From assembly GCF_017573505.1 (NCBI RefSeq), contig NZ_JAGEOJ010000004.1:124001-188000 (forward strand): a stretch of 64,000 nucleotides of DNA, read 5' to 3'. Below are positions 1 through 9,900 of the stretch, piece after piece. A program made the translations under genes and the position numbers. This stretch comes from Actinomadura barringtoniae (GTDB taxonomy: Bacteria; Actinomycetota; Actinomycetes; Streptosporangiales; Streptosporangiaceae). The notes under the pieces were generated by a model. That model was given only the letters and a program-made list of their open reading frames with translations. It had not been told where the DNA came from and made no database searches. Position 1 is the first letter of the stretch, and every line of letters starts with the position of its first letter.

Positions 1-1275
1 GTAGGGCTTGGCCCACAGCAGCAGCGCCTGCTCCTCGTCGGTGAGCACGCCCTTGGCCGCGGTGCGCAGCATGTCGGCGTCCGTCAGCAGCATGAACAGC
101 ACCTGCTCGGGCGTCATCTTGGGCCAGACCTGCTCCACGATCTCCTTGACCGGCTTGGAGCGGGCTACCTGGTCCTGCACGCGGTCGTCGGGTGCCTCGC
201 CGCGCTGCTCCATCCGGACGAGGATCTGGTGGGCGAGCCGCTGGGCGAACGAGGCGCGGCCGTTGCCGTACCGGCTGGTGCCGCGCAGCGAGGCGGCGAT
301 CTCGCGTACCTCGTGGTCGGCCAGGCGGAAGCGGCTCGCCCCGCGCGTGACGACCAGGCCCTCCTCGGGCTTGCGGATCAGCCGCCACAGGGCCTTGTGG
401 AGCACGCCCGCCATCCGGTCGTCGCCCTTGAGCGCGGCCACCTCGGCACGCTCCTCGGCGAGCGGCGCCCCGAGCAGGTCCTCGATGGTCGCCTGGTCGA
501 CGCGGACCTCGCCCAGTGCGGGCAGGACGGCCGAGATGTAGGACAGGAACGCCCGGTTGGGCCCGACGATCAGGACGCCCGACCGGGCGAGCCGTTCGCG
601 GTGGGTGAAGAGCAGGTACGCGGCGCGGTGCAGGCCGACGGCGGTCTTGCCGGTGCCGGGCGCGCCCTGGACGCACACGGTCCTGGCCAGCTCGGCGCGC
701 ACGATCTCGTCCTGCTCGGGCTGGATGGTGGCGACGATGTCGCGCATCGGGCCGGTGCGCGGCCGTTCGATCTCGTCGGTGAGGATGGTCGAGGGGCCGA
801 GCTCGCGGCCGTCCAGCGGCTCGTCTTCGAAGGCGGTCAGCGCGCCGCCCTGGAACCCGAACCGGCGGCGCCGCCGCCAGCCCATCGGGTCGGCCGGACC
901 GGCCTGGTAGAAGGCGCGCGAGACCGGCGCGCGCCAGTCCAGGACCAGCGGCTTCCCCTCGTCGCCGTCGTGCACGTGCCGCCGCCCGACGTACATGGTG
1001 GCGGGCAGGTCGATCGTCTCTTCTCCGGTGCCGTCGTGGTCCATGCGGCCGAAGAACAGGGGCGTGTCGGGGTGATCGGCCAGGGCCGCCACGCGCTGGT
1101 CGAGCAGGGATTCCAGGAACTGCCTGGACACCCAGTCGGCCGCGACGTCGGCGTTCAGTGACTGGGCATGCTCGCGCATGCGGCGCAGCGCGTCGCGGGA
1201 CTCGGCGAGGTGGGCTTGTTCGGCGGCCAGTACGGCCGCCTGGTCTTCGTCAACGGTGGCCGGCTTTTCGGGCAT
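1..1275 (-). CDS. helR: HelD/HelR-type RNA polymerase-associated helicase, N-terminal part
   Basis: Partial gene: 425 codons are visible and the frame runs off the left edge. It is a superfamily I (UvrD/Rep-like) ATPase of the HelD/HelR group, which removes stalled RNA polymerase from DNA; HelR members displace rifampicin-bound polymerase. A Walker A motif GAPGTGKT lies near residue 205, after an N-terminal coiled-coil-like segment rich in Ala, Glu and Arg. The ATG at 1275 has a GGAGG box 9 nt upstream. It follows a lacI-type gene on the same strand with a 48-bp gap holding an imperfect palindrome. The family is clear. HelR rather than HelD is inferred from overall similarity to the actinobacterial form, because the C-terminal half is outside the window. 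Confidence 0.85.
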   Translation of the reverse strand, partial: MPEKPATVDEDQAAVLAAEQAHLAESRDALRRMREHAQSLNADVAADWVSRQFLESLLDQRVAALADHPDTPLFFGRMDHDGTGEETIDLPATMYVGRRHVHDGDEGKPLVLDWRAPVSRAFYQAGPADPMGWRRRRRFGFQGGALTAFEDEPLDGRELGPSTILTDEIERPRTGPMRDIVATIQPEQDEIVRAELARTVCVQGAPGTGKTAVGLHRAAYLLFTHRERLARSGVLIVGPNRAFLSYISAVLPALGEVRVDQATIEDLLGAPLAEERAEVAALKGDDRMAGVLHKALWRLIRKPEEGLVVTRGASRFRLADHEVREIAASLRGTSRYGNGRASFAQRLAHQILVRMEQRGEAPDDRVQDQVARSKPVKEIVEQVWPKMTPEQVLFMLLTDADMLRTAAKGVLTDEEQALLLWAKPY

Positions 1276-1297
1276 GCGGGCAGACCTCCGGGTCTCA

Positions 1298-1319
1298 GGG
1301 CAAGCGAACGAGCTTACCC
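1298..1319. promoter_or_regulatory. Imperfect palindrome upstream of helR
   Basis: GGGCAAGC and GCTTACCC flank a 6-nt spacer, 7 of 8 positions pairing. It lies between the stop of the LacI-type gene and the helR start. It could be an operator for helR or a weak terminator. It does not match the rifamycin-associated element as I remember it. Confidence 0.35.
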
Positions 1320-1323
1320 GCTG

Positions 1324-2358
1324 TCAGGAGGACTCGCGAACGATCATCTCGGTGCGGCTGGCCCGGATCGTCGTGGCGGGGTCGCGCTCGCCGTCGGCGA
1401 TCATCTTGGCGAGCCGTTCGGCCAGGTCGTCGGGGGTGATGTCGGTGAGCACCCGGACCGAGCTCAGCCGGGGGCGAAGCAGCGGCGCGAGCGGGAGGTC
1501 GTCGGCGCCGACGACGGCGATGTCGCCGGGGATGTCCAGGCCCGCGTCCTGGAGGGCGCGCATCAGCAGCATCGCGTACTCGTCGTTGTAGGCGAAGACG
1601 CCGTCGGGGCGGGCACCCGGGTCCCGCGTCCAGCCGGTCGCGATCTCGTTCGCCCGTTCCTCGTCGAACGGGAGGTCGACGCGGGCCACCGGCACGTCGT
1701 GCGCGCGTGCGACCCGCGCGACGCCCTCCAGCCGCCGCAGCCCGAACCCGTCCAGGCCGTGCTCGGTCGGCACGACGGCCGCCAGGGCGGCACTCCCCCG
1801 GGCGATCAGGTGCTCGGCGGCGCAGGCGCCGACGTTGCCGTCGTCGAAGACGAAGGTGGGCGCGTACGGCGAGGGCTCGGGTCCGAACGCCAGCACGGTC
1901 GCGACGCCCGCCGCGTACAGCTGGCTCACGGCGGCGGCGGTCAGGCGGTGGGCCTCGACGAAGACGGCGGCCGGGCGCCATTCGGCCCACACTCTGGCCG
2001 CGGCGACGCCCCGTGAGCGCGGGTCGCCGAAGTGCACGACCGTGTGGCCCAGCCGGCGCAGCCGCTCGCTCATGGCCATGTCCAGCTCGGCGACCAGCCG
2101 GCCGACCGGGATCGTGGACGTGGGGATCAGGACGATGTCGCTGCGGCCGGTGCGCAGCACCCGGGCGGAGGCGTGCGGCGCGTAGCCGAGCCGTTCGGCC
2201 GCCTCCCGGACCTTGACGCGGGTCTCCTGGCTGATGCGCACGCCGGGGGCGTCGTTCAGCACGTACGAGACGGTGGCCTGGGAGACGCCCGCCGCCCTGG
2301 CCACGTCCGTGCTCGTCGGCGGACGGCCGCTGCGCGGTCCGGGGGTGTGATCGTCCAT
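1324..2358 (-). CDS. LacI family transcriptional regulator
   Basis: 344-residue repressor. The N-terminal LacI helix-turn-helix is at about residues 15-35 (TSTDVARAAGVSQATVSYVL), followed by the hinge and a periplasmic-binding-protein-like effector domain that probably senses a sugar. I chose ATG 2358, which places the helix-turn-helix at the usual distance from the N-terminus; a GTG at 2394 is an in-frame alternative. It is divergent from an MFS transporter, and two perfect palindromes with the same core lie in the shared promoter region, so it very likely represses the transporter and itself. The effector is unknown. Confidence 0.93.
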   Translation of the reverse strand: MDDHTPGPRSGRPPTSTDVARAAGVSQATVSYVLNDAPGVRISQETRVKVREAAERLGYAPHASARVLRTGRSDIVLIPTSTIPVGRLVAELDMAMSERLRRLGHTVVHFGDPRSRGVAAARVWAEWRPAAVFVEAHRLTAAAVSQLYAAGVATVLAFGPEPSPYAPTFVFDDGNVGACAAEHLIARGSAALAAVVPTEHGLDGFGLRRLEGVARVARAHDVPVARVDLPFDEERANEIATGWTRDPGARPDGVFAYNDEYAMLLMRALQDAGLDIPGDIAVVGADDLPLAPLLRPRLSSVRVLTDITPDDLAERLAKMIADGERDPATTIRASRTEMIVRESS

Positions 2359-2418
2359 CGCCGCCAGTCTTCCGCAGTCCGCCCGTGACAGCACCCGACC
2401 TGCGGTGCTATATGTAGC

Positions 2419-2444
2419 TTATACGTATAAGTGATACGTATCAC
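2419..2444. promoter_or_regulatory. Twin palindromic operators for the LacI-type repressor
   Basis: TTATACGTATAA (2419-2430) and GTGATACGTATCAC (2431-2444) are adjacent perfect palindromes. Both contain the core ATACGTAT, and the cores are offset by 13 bp. A central CG step is typical of LacI-family operators. The block lies 25 bp before the MFS start and about 60 bp before the lacI-type start. Confidence 0.75.
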
Positions 2445-2468
2445 CGGCCACACCCCCTGGAGTGACCC

Positions 2469-3749
2469 ATGGCGAACCTCGAGCTCGGCGCGGCCCACGC
2501 GGCCGCGGCCACTTCCGCGCACAGACGCGGGCGCCGCAGGCTGCTGCCGTTCCTGCTGGTGGGCAACCTGCTGCTGTTCGCGCTGTACGGAGGCGTCGTC
2601 AGCATCCTGCTGCCGCTCCAAGTGGAGAACATCGACAGCGCCCACAAGGTCGCCAATCTCGGCATCATCACCGGCGTGGGCGCGGTCTTCGCCACGCTGC
2701 TCAACCCGATCGGCGGGGCGCTGTCGGACCGCACCCGGTCCAGGTTCGGCCGCCGCAATCCCTACCTGCTCGGCGGCGCCGCCCTCGCGCTGGTCTTCAT
2801 GGTCTTCATGGGCAACGCGGGCACGATCGCCCTGCTGGCGATCGGCTGGTGCCTGGCGCAGGGCATGGGCAACGTCTACCAGGCGGCGATCACCGCGGTC
2901 GTGCCCGACCGGATCCCGGCGGAGCGGCGCGGCGCCGCCTCGGCGGTGATGGGCGCGGGCCAGAACCTCGGCCTGCTGCTCGGCATCGTGATCGCCGGCC
3001 GCTTCGAGGACGCGATCCCGTGGGGCTACCTCACGTTCGGCCTGCTCCTGCTGGTGGGCGCGGGCCTGCTGGCCAGGTTCACCCACGACCCGCGCACCGA
3101 CGAGGCGTCCACCGAGGCGCTCACGGCGACGAGCTCGTCGATGCGGGACGACCTCCGCTCGTTCCTGTCGGCCCTGCGCTTCCGCGACTTCATGTGGGTG
3201 TTCATCGGCCGGGCCCTGATCGTGATGAGCTACTTCCTGATCGTGGGCTACATGCTCTACCTGCTGAAGGACCACATCGGGCTGCCCAAGGGCATGAAGG
3301 ACGTGGACGGCGTCGCGATCCTCACCCTCATCACCACGGTCACCTCGGTGATCTCCACAGCGATCGGCGGGCCGCTGTCGGACCGGCTGGACCGGCGCAA
3401 GGCGTTCGTCTTCGTGGCGAGCGCCGGGATGGCGGCGGCGCTGCTGATCCCGTTGCTGTCCCCGCACTGGTCGACCATGATCGTCTTCATGGCGCTGAGC
3501 GGCCTGTTCTTCGGCGTCTACATGGCGGTCGACACCGCGATGGTCACGCTCGTCCTCCCCGCGCAGGAGGACGCCGCCCGCGACATGGGGGTGCTCAACA
3601 TCGCCAACGCCGGGCCGCAGATCGTCGCGCCGTTCGTGGCCGCGCTCATCATCAACCTGCTGGGCGGCTACTCCGCCCTCTTCCTTGTCGCCGCCGTCCT
3701 GTCGCTGGCCGGCGCGCTGGCCATCCTCCCCGTCAAGACCGTCCGCTAG
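2469..3749 (+). CDS. MFS transporter, GPH/SLC45-like sugar symporter type
   Basis: 426-residue integral membrane protein with about 12 hydrophobic segments. The loop after the second segment reads GGALSDRTRSRFGRRNP, the cation:sugar symporter version of the MFS signature, with a second copy (GGPLSDRLDRRKAF) at the start of the second half. ATG 2469 has GGAG 6 nt upstream. It is divergent from the LacI-type regulator and followed after 36 bp by an alpha/beta hydrolase, so the two are probably one transcript. Uptake of a sugar or glycoside is inferred from the family and the regulator. The substrate cannot be read from the sequence. Confidence 0.9.
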   Translation: MANLELGAAHAAAATSAHRRGRRRLLPFLLVGNLLLFALYGGVVSILLPLQVENIDSAHKVANLGIITGVGAVFATLLNPIGGALSDRTRSRFGRRNPYLLGGAALALVFMVFMGNAGTIALLAIGWCLAQGMGNVYQAAITAVVPDRIPAERRGAASAVMGAGQNLGLLLGIVIAGRFEDAIPWGYLTFGLLLLVGAGLLARFTHDPRTDEASTEALTATSSSMRDDLRSFLSALRFRDFMWVFIGRALIVMSYFLIVGYMLYLLKDHIGLPKGMKDVDGVAILTLITTVTSVISTAIGGPLSDRLDRRKAFVFVASAGMAAALLIPLLSPHWSTMIVFMALSGLFFGVYMAVDTAMVTLVLPAQEDAARDMGVLNIANAGPQIVAPFVAALIINLLGGYSALFLVAAVLSLAGALAILPVKTVR

Positions 3750-3785
3750 TCCGTTAGCCCACCACCCCGCGAAGGAGCGCGATCA

Positions 3786-4481
3786 ATGAAACTGAAGGTC
3801 CACGAGCTCGGTGAGGGCGACAAGGTCGCCCTGCTCGTCCACGGCATCATGGCCTCGCACGGCACCTGGTGCCGCGTCGCCCCGCTGCTGGTCGGGCGCG
3901 GCTACCGGGTCGTGATGCCGGACCTGCGCGGCCACGGCGACAGCCCGCACACCGCGGAGTACTCGCCGGAGCTGTTCGCGGGCGACCTGGCCGACTCGCT
4001 CCCCACCGGCGCCGACGTCGCGATCGGCCACTCCCTCGGGGCGCTGTCGCTCTCGCTGGCGGTGGAACGGCTCCGTCCCGCCAAGGCCGTCTACAGCGAC
4101 CCGGCCTGGAAGCTCGCCGGGAACCCGATGGGCGGCCAGCGCGAGCAGATCATCGCGTCGGTGAGATCCGCGACCGCCGAGTCGATCCTGCGGCTGCGCC
4201 CCAAGTGGTCGCCCGAGGACGTCGAGGCCGAGCTGGAGGGCTACGCCGCCTGGGACCCCACGACCCTCGACTGGCTCGCCGGGACCGGCGACCACATCCC
4301 CGACCGGCCCGTCGTCCCCTCGCTCGTTCAGGCGGCCGGTGACAAGGCGCTGGTGAACGACGGTCTCGCCGATCAGCTGCGGTCGCGCGGCTTCGAGGTG
4401 ACGTTCGTGCAGGACACCGGCCACTGCGTCCACCGCGACGACCTCGACGGCTTCATGCGGTCGCTCGACGGCTGGATCTGA
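3786..4481 (+). CDS. Alpha/beta hydrolase
   Basis: 231-residue cytoplasmic hydrolase. The oxyanion-loop region LVHGIMASHGTW is near residue 20, the nucleophile elbow is GHSLGA (Ser83), and the C-terminal histidine is in DTGHCVHRDD. An AAGGAG box precedes ATG 3786. It is probably cotranscribed with the upstream MFS transporter, so it may act on an imported ester or glycoside-linked substrate. That role is inference; the family is broad. Confidence 0.88.
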   Translation: MKLKVHELGEGDKVALLVHGIMASHGTWCRVAPLLVGRGYRVVMPDLRGHGDSPHTAEYSPELFAGDLADSLPTGADVAIGHSLGALSLSLAVERLRPAKAVYSDPAWKLAGNPMGGQREQIIASVRSATAESILRLRPKWSPEDVEAELEGYAAWDPTTLDWLAGTGDHIPDRPVVPSLVQAAGDKALVNDGLADQLRSRGFEVTFVQDTGHCVHRDDLDGFMRSLDGWI

Positions 4482-4539
4482 CTCGCGAACCTTACAGTTG
4501 GATCAAAAGTCTAAAAGCTGAAAATCTCGCCTTGATCAG

Positions 4540-4568
4540 CCCCGCCGGCAGGGACCATGCTGGCGGGG
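4540..4568. terminator. GC-rich hairpin after the hydrolase gene
   Basis: CCCCGCCGGCA pairs with TGCTGGCGGGG across a 7-nt loop, with one wobble position. There is no T-run. It lies between the hydrolase stop and the next start, so it is either a terminator for the upstream unit or a 5' leader structure. Confidence 0.45.
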
Positions 4569-4609
4569 CGGGGGTGTGCCCGGCCGTCCGGCATCAGGAG
4601 GACCCCGCC

Positions 4610-5563
4610 ATGACTTCGACCCCGCCGCCCGCGGCGGCACGGCTCCGGCCCGGCGGGCCCGGCGACGTCCTGCGCGCCAGCTCCTTCGACGAGGCGCTGC
4701 GCGCCGCCATCCGCGCCCGCGGGCTGAGCCTGGAGCGGCTGCACGTACGGCTCGCCGAACGCGGCATCCGGGTCAGCCTCGCCAGCCTGAGCAACTGGCA
4801 GCGCGGCCAGTGCCGCCCCGAGCGCTCCAACTCGCTGCACGCCGTGCGCGCGCTGGAGCAGATCCTCGGCGTCCCGCAGGGCTCGCTGGTCGCCAGGCTC
4901 GGCCCGCCGCGGCCGCGCGGACGCTGGGTCCGGCACGCGCCGGGCCCGCTCCCCTACCGCGACATCTGCGAGGTGCACGGCAGCGTCGACCGGCTGCTCG
5001 AACAGATCAAGAGCCCCGCCGACGGTCAGCAGCTCGAATGGCTCAGCTGCCACGAGCGGTTCCGCGTCGGCCCGAACCGCGACGAGCTCAGCGTGCGCAC
5101 CCGCCTGGTGATGCGGGCCCGCGCCGACGGCGTGGACCGGCACGTCGCGCTGCACCACAACGAGGAGGCGCTGCTCCCGAACCTGCATCACGCCACGTTC
5201 TGCCGCCTCGGCCGGGTCCGCACCGACTCAGGCGACGGCGTGACGGCGATGGAGCTGCTGTTCGACCGGCCGCTGGAACGCGGCGAGACCTACGTGGTGG
5301 AGTACGAGTTCGGCTACGGCGACGTCGGCCCGTACACCAGCTACTACCACCGCTGGTTCAGGTTCCCGGCGCACGAGTACCTGCTGCAGGTCGAGTTCGA
5401 CCCGGCGGCACCGCCGATCCGCTGCTACCGCACCCACCAGGCCAAGGTGACGACCCCTTCGACCGACGTCCAGGAGCTGCGCCCGACCAGCTGGCACATG
5501 GTCCACCTGGCCGAGCTGGACGTGAAGCCGGGCGTTCACGGCATCCGCTGGGAATGGGACTAG
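4610..5563 (+). CDS. Helix-turn-helix protein with uncharacterised C-terminal domain
   Basis: 317 residues. Residues about 20-95 form an XRE-like helix-turn-helix (EALRAAIRARGLSLERLH, then ASLSNWQRGQCRPERS). The remaining 220 residues are mostly beta-rich, do not resemble a standard ligand domain I know, and include several conserved-looking Tyr/Trp/His positions. ATG 4610 has an AGGAGG box 7 nt upstream. It is convergent with the M1 peptidase gene, with only 10 bp between stops. DNA binding is likely; the regulated genes are unknown. Confidence 0.8.
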   Translation: MTSTPPPAAARLRPGGPGDVLRASSFDEALRAAIRARGLSLERLHVRLAERGIRVSLASLSNWQRGQCRPERSNSLHAVRALEQILGVPQGSLVARLGPPRPRGRWVRHAPGPLPYRDICEVHGSVDRLLEQIKSPADGQQLEWLSCHERFRVGPNRDELSVRTRLVMRARADGVDRHVALHHNEEALLPNLHHATFCRLGRVRTDSGDGVTAMELLFDRPLERGETYVVEYEFGYGDVGPYTSYYHRWFRFPAHEYLLQVEFDPAAPPIRCYRTHQAKVTTPSTDVQELRPTSWHMVHLAELDVKPGVHGIRWEWD

Positions 5564-5573
5564 CGGCGGCGGG

Positions 5574-6884
5574 TCAAGGGAGTCTCGGCAGCGGGCGTTC
5601 GTAGAGCCAGGCGTCGAGGACGGGCGCGGCCGAGGACTCCGCGTGGCGCCCGACCAGGTCGACGAACTGCTCGGTGGTGACCGTGCCGTGCCGGTTCTCG
5701 GCGGTCCACGCGCGCAGCATCGGGAAGAACCTGCCGTCGCCCATGGAGCGGCGCAGCGCGTGCAGGGTCAGGGCACCGCGCTTGTAGACGCGGTCGTCGA
5801 AGATCCGGCGGGCGCCGGGGTCGGCGAGCAGCAGGTCCTGGCGCTGGCCGCGCAGCCTGCTGTGCCAGCGCAGCGCGTGCTCGTCGGCGGGGTCGCCGCC
5901 CGACCTCTCCGACCACAGCCACTCGGCGTAGCAGGCGAAGCCCTCGTGCAGCCAGATGTCGCGCCAGCGCGCGAGCGTGAGGCTGTTGCCGAACCACTGG
6001 TGGGCCAGCTCGTGCGCGACCAGGCGCTCCTCGCCGCGGTGCCCGTCGGCGAAGTTGGTCCCGAAGATCGACATTCCCTGCGCCTCGACCGGGATTTCCA
6101 GCTCGTCGTCGGCGACCACGACCGTGTAGGCGCCGAACGGGTACGGGCCGAACAGCTCGGTGAACGCCGCGATCATCTCTTCCTGGCGGCCGAAGTCGTG
6201 CCGGACGCGCGGGCCCGCCGAGGCCGGGTAGACCAGGTGCTGCGGCACGGCGCCGGGCAGCTCCACGCTCTGGTAGCGGCCGATCTGGACGCTCGCCAGG
6301 TAGGGCGCCATGGGCTCGTCCTGCTCGTACACCCAGGTGATGCTCGCGCCCGAGCGCCGCTGGTCGGTCATCCGCCCGTTGGCGACGACGTGGTAGGTCG
6401 AGCCGGTGGCCACCGTGATCTTGTAGGACGCCTTGTGGTCGGCGCGGTCGTTGCAGGGGAACCAGGACGGCGCGCCGATCGGCTGGCTGGCGACCAGCGA
6501 GCCGTCGGTGAGCTGCTCCCAGCCGAGCCCGCCCCAGTGGCTGGAGACCGGCCGCGGGTTGCCCGCGTAGCGCACCTCGACGGTGAACGACTCCCCCGCC
6601 GCGATCCGCCGCGCGGGGGTCACCTGCAGCTTGTCGCGGTGCTTGCGGAACCGCGCGGGCTGCCCGTCGACCAGCACCCGGCTGACTCGGAACGATCCAA
6701 GGTCGAGTTCGAACCTGGTCAGCGTCGCCGCCGCCACAGCCGACAGCTCGGCGGTGGCCGACAGGCGGTTCGGCCCGACGCGGTAGTCCAGGTTCAGGTC
6801 GTAGTGACCGATGCGGTAGTCGTCGCTGCCGTGCCCGGGGAAGTAGTCGCACCGAGGGACGTTCCCGGCCGTCCTGTCGATCAT
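5574..6884 (-). CDS. M1 family zinc metallopeptidase, Pld-like candidate
   Basis: 436-residue gluzincin aminopeptidase. The zinc site HELAH is at about residue 290 and the third ligand lies in WLHEGFACYAEW; the spacing is exactly HEXXH-18X-E. The usual GAMEN exopeptidase loop appears as the variant EAQGMSIFG. It is shorter than aminopeptidase N (about 850 residues), so it is a short two-domain form. It starts 32 bp after the stop of the Pls/PosA-type synthetase on the same strand, so cotranscription is likely. In Streptomyces albulus an M1-type zinc peptidase degrades the epsilon-poly-lysine made by Pls; a similar role here is inference. No signal peptide is visible. Confidence 0.9.
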   Translation of the reverse strand: MIDRTAGNVPRCDYFPGHGSDDYRIGHYDLNLDYRVGPNRLSATAELSAVAAATLTRFELDLGSFRVSRVLVDGQPARFRKHRDKLQVTPARRIAAGESFTVEVRYAGNPRPVSSHWGGLGWEQLTDGSLVASQPIGAPSWFPCNDRADHKASYKITVATGSTYHVVANGRMTDQRRSGASITWVYEQDEPMAPYLASVQIGRYQSVELPGAVPQHLVYPASAGPRVRHDFGRQEEMIAAFTELFGPYPFGAYTVVVADDELEIPVEAQGMSIFGTNFADGHRGEERLVAHELAHQWFGNSLTLARWRDIWLHEGFACYAEWLWSERSGGDPADEHALRWHSRLRGQRQDLLLADPGARRIFDDRVYKRGALTLHALRRSMGDGRFFPMLRAWTAENRHGTVTTEQFVDLVGRHAESSAAPVLDAWLYERPLPRLP

Positions 6885-6916
6885 GAGCTGCTCACGGCCG
6901 GTCTGTTCCTCCGGTG

Positions 6917-9900
6917 TCACTCGCTGCGGGGCTCTTGCCAGGCCGCGATCGGGTTGCCGAGCCACCGGGTCCGCGCGGGCAACTGCTCGCCGCGCATCAC
7001 CAGGGACGCGGGTCCGACCGTGGTGTCCGCCCCGACCGAGGCCGCGGGCAGGACCACCCCGTTGGACCCTAGTGTCGCACCCCGTTCCAGCACGACGGAA
7101 TCGATGCGCATGATCCGGTCGTGGAACAGGTGGGTCTGCAGGACGCAGCCCTGGTTGACGGTCGCGCCGTCGCCCAGCCGGATGAGGTCGGTCTCGGGCA
7201 GCCAGTACGTGCCGCACCACACGCCGCGGCCGATGCTGGCGCCGAGCGAGCGCATCCACAGGTTGAGCGGGGCGGTGCCGAGCCAGGGCTCGGCGAACCA
7301 GGGCGCGCCGAGCACCTCGACGAAGTTGTCGGCCAGTTCGTTCCGCCACACGAACGAGCTCCACAGCGGCCGGTCGCCGGCGGTGATCCGGCCGACCACG
7401 GCCCACTTGGCGATCGTCGTGATCGCGGCGGCGGCGATCCCGGCCCCGGCGAGCACGATGCCGCCGAGCAGCACCGCGGTCTGGACGCCGTAGGTCCCGG
7501 CGAGCCATTCGAACGCCGCGGCGGCCAGGACGCCGACGGCCACGGTGAGCATCGCGGGGATGACCCGGCAGGCCTCGACGGCGGCGCGCGCGGCCTTCAG
7601 GCGCGTGGGCGGCCGGTAGGTGCGGGACTGGTCGGCGCTGTCGGCGTTGCGGTGCAGGCGGACCGGCGGCATGCCGAGGTAGGACGCCCCGGCCTTGGCC
7701 TTCTTGGGCGCGGCCGACAGGACGCCGATGAGGCCGCCCTTGGGGACCTTGCGGCCCGGCCCGGTCATGCCGGAGTTGCCGAGGAACGCGCGCTTGCCGA
7801 CCCGGGCGCGGGCGATCCGCATCCGGCCGCCGCCGAGCTCGTACGGGGCGACCATGGTGTCGTCGGCCAGGAAGGCGCCGTCGGCGACCGAGGTCATGGT
7901 GGGCAGCGCCAGCACGGTCGACATCTCGACGTCGCGGCCGACCTTCATGCCGAGGGCGCGCAGCCAGGCCGGGGTGAGGACGCTGGCGTAGAGCGGGAAG
8001 AGCCAGACGCGGGCCATCGCCATGAGGCGGCTGGTCGCCCAGGCCTGCCAGGCCTGGCGGCTGTGAACCGGGTGGTCGCCCTCGTTCAGGCCAAGGCCGA
8101 GCAGCCGGACCGAGACCAGGGTGACGGCTGCGAACGTGCCCATGGCGGCGAGCGTCACCAGCGGCACGGCGGCCAGCGCGACCGGCAGGGCCTCGCCCAG
8201 CGTGGTCGTACCGTTCAGCATCGCCAGCAGCACGGCGAGGCCGGGCAGGGCGGCGGCGAGCGGCAGGAGGCTCAGCAGGATGGCCGACAGGCCGTAGGCC
8301 ACGGTCCAGCGGCGCAGGCGGGGCGGCCGTTCGGCCGCGGGCTTGGGCGCCTTGCCCGCGCGGACGGCGGGGGCACCGGCCCAGCGCTGCCGGGCGGGGA
8401 CGCGGCCGGTGACCGCCGCGCCGGGCGCGACCTGGGCGTTCTTGCCGATGCGCGCGCCGGGGAAGAGCATGGCCCGGGCGCCGACGACGGCGCCCACGCC
8501 GACCCGGATCTCGCCGATGTGCAGGAGGTCGCCGTCGAGCCAGTGGCCGCTCAGGTCGACCTCGGGCTCGATCGCCGCGTGCTCGCCCAGGCGGAGCAGA
8601 CCGGTGAGCGGCGGAGGCGAGTGCAGGTCGACGTCGCGGCCGATGCGGGCGCCGAGCGCGCGTGCGTAGAAGGCGAACCAGGGCGCGCCCGACAGCTCGG
8701 CGGCGCCGAGGCGGGCGGCGAGCTGCTCGGTGGCCCACAGCCGCAGGTGCACCGAGCCGCCGCGCGGATAGGTGCCGGGCGTCACGCCGCGCAGCAGCAG
8801 CCGCGCGCCCCCGGCCGTCAGCGCCATCCGCCCGGCTGGCGCCACGAACAGCAGGGCGCCGCTGAGCACCCACCACCAGGAGACGTGCGGGATCCAGGGC
8901 AGGCCGGCGATGTTGCCGGCGGCGGCGAGCCCGACGACCCAGCGCATCGCGCCGAGCGTGAGCAGCGGGATCATGAGCAGGGTCTGGGCGAGCTGGGCCC
9001 GGCGCGGCATGGGCTTCACGACGCGGTCGGAGACCGCCAGGACGGTCTCCTCCTCGGCGGTGCCCAGGTGGGCGGCCAGGCCGCGCAGCGTCGGGTTCTC
9101 GTAGACGTCGCCGACCGCGACCGACGCGAAGCGCGGGCGCAGGGCCGAGACCAGGCGGGCCGCGCCGAGGCTGCTGCCGCCCAGGGCGAAGAAGTCGGCG
9201 CCGGGACCGGAGGGGCGCTCCCCGAGGACCTCGGCCCACTGGTCGGCGAGCCACTCCTCGGTGTCGGTCATCGGCTCGGCGGCGGTGTCCTGCTCAGCCC
9301 GGCCGGATGCGCCGGATGCGCCGGGCGTGCCGGGCAGGGGCCAGGGCAGCGCGTCGCGGTCGACCTTGCCGGAGGTACGGGTCGGGAGGGTCTCGACGAG
9401 GGCCAGCCGGGGAACGAGCGCGGCGGGCAGTTCCTCGCGGAGGCGTTCGCGGGCGGCGTCCTCGTCGAAGCCCTCGCCGGGCACGAGGTAGCCGACCAGG
9501 ATCTGGTGGCCGGTGCCGCGGACGGCCGCGGCGGCGCCGGTGACGCCCGGCAGGGCCTGCAGCGCGGCGTCCACCTCGCCGAGCTCGATGCGCCGCCCGC
9601 CGAGCTTGACCTGCTCGTCGGCGCGGCCGACGAAGACCAGGCCCTCGGGGTCGGCCTTGACCAGGTCGCCGCTGCGGTAGGCGCGGTCCCAGCCGAGCGA
9701 GTCCAGTGGGGCGTACTTCTCGGCGTCCTTGGCCGGGTCGAGGTAGCGGGCCAGCCCGGCGCCGCCGATCACCAGCTCGCCGGTCTCGCCCTCGGCGACC
9801 GGCTCGCCGGTCTTGTCGACCACGGCCAGGTCCCAGCCGTCCAGCGGGAGCCCGATCCGTACCGGGCCCTCGCCGCCGAGCGGCGCGGCGCAGGCGACCA

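Noticed and set aside
1298..1319. Rifamycin-associated element upstream of helR
   Set aside because: The palindrome arms (GGGCAAGC/GCTTACCC) and 6-nt spacer do not fit the element as I recall it, so only a generic palindrome is reported.
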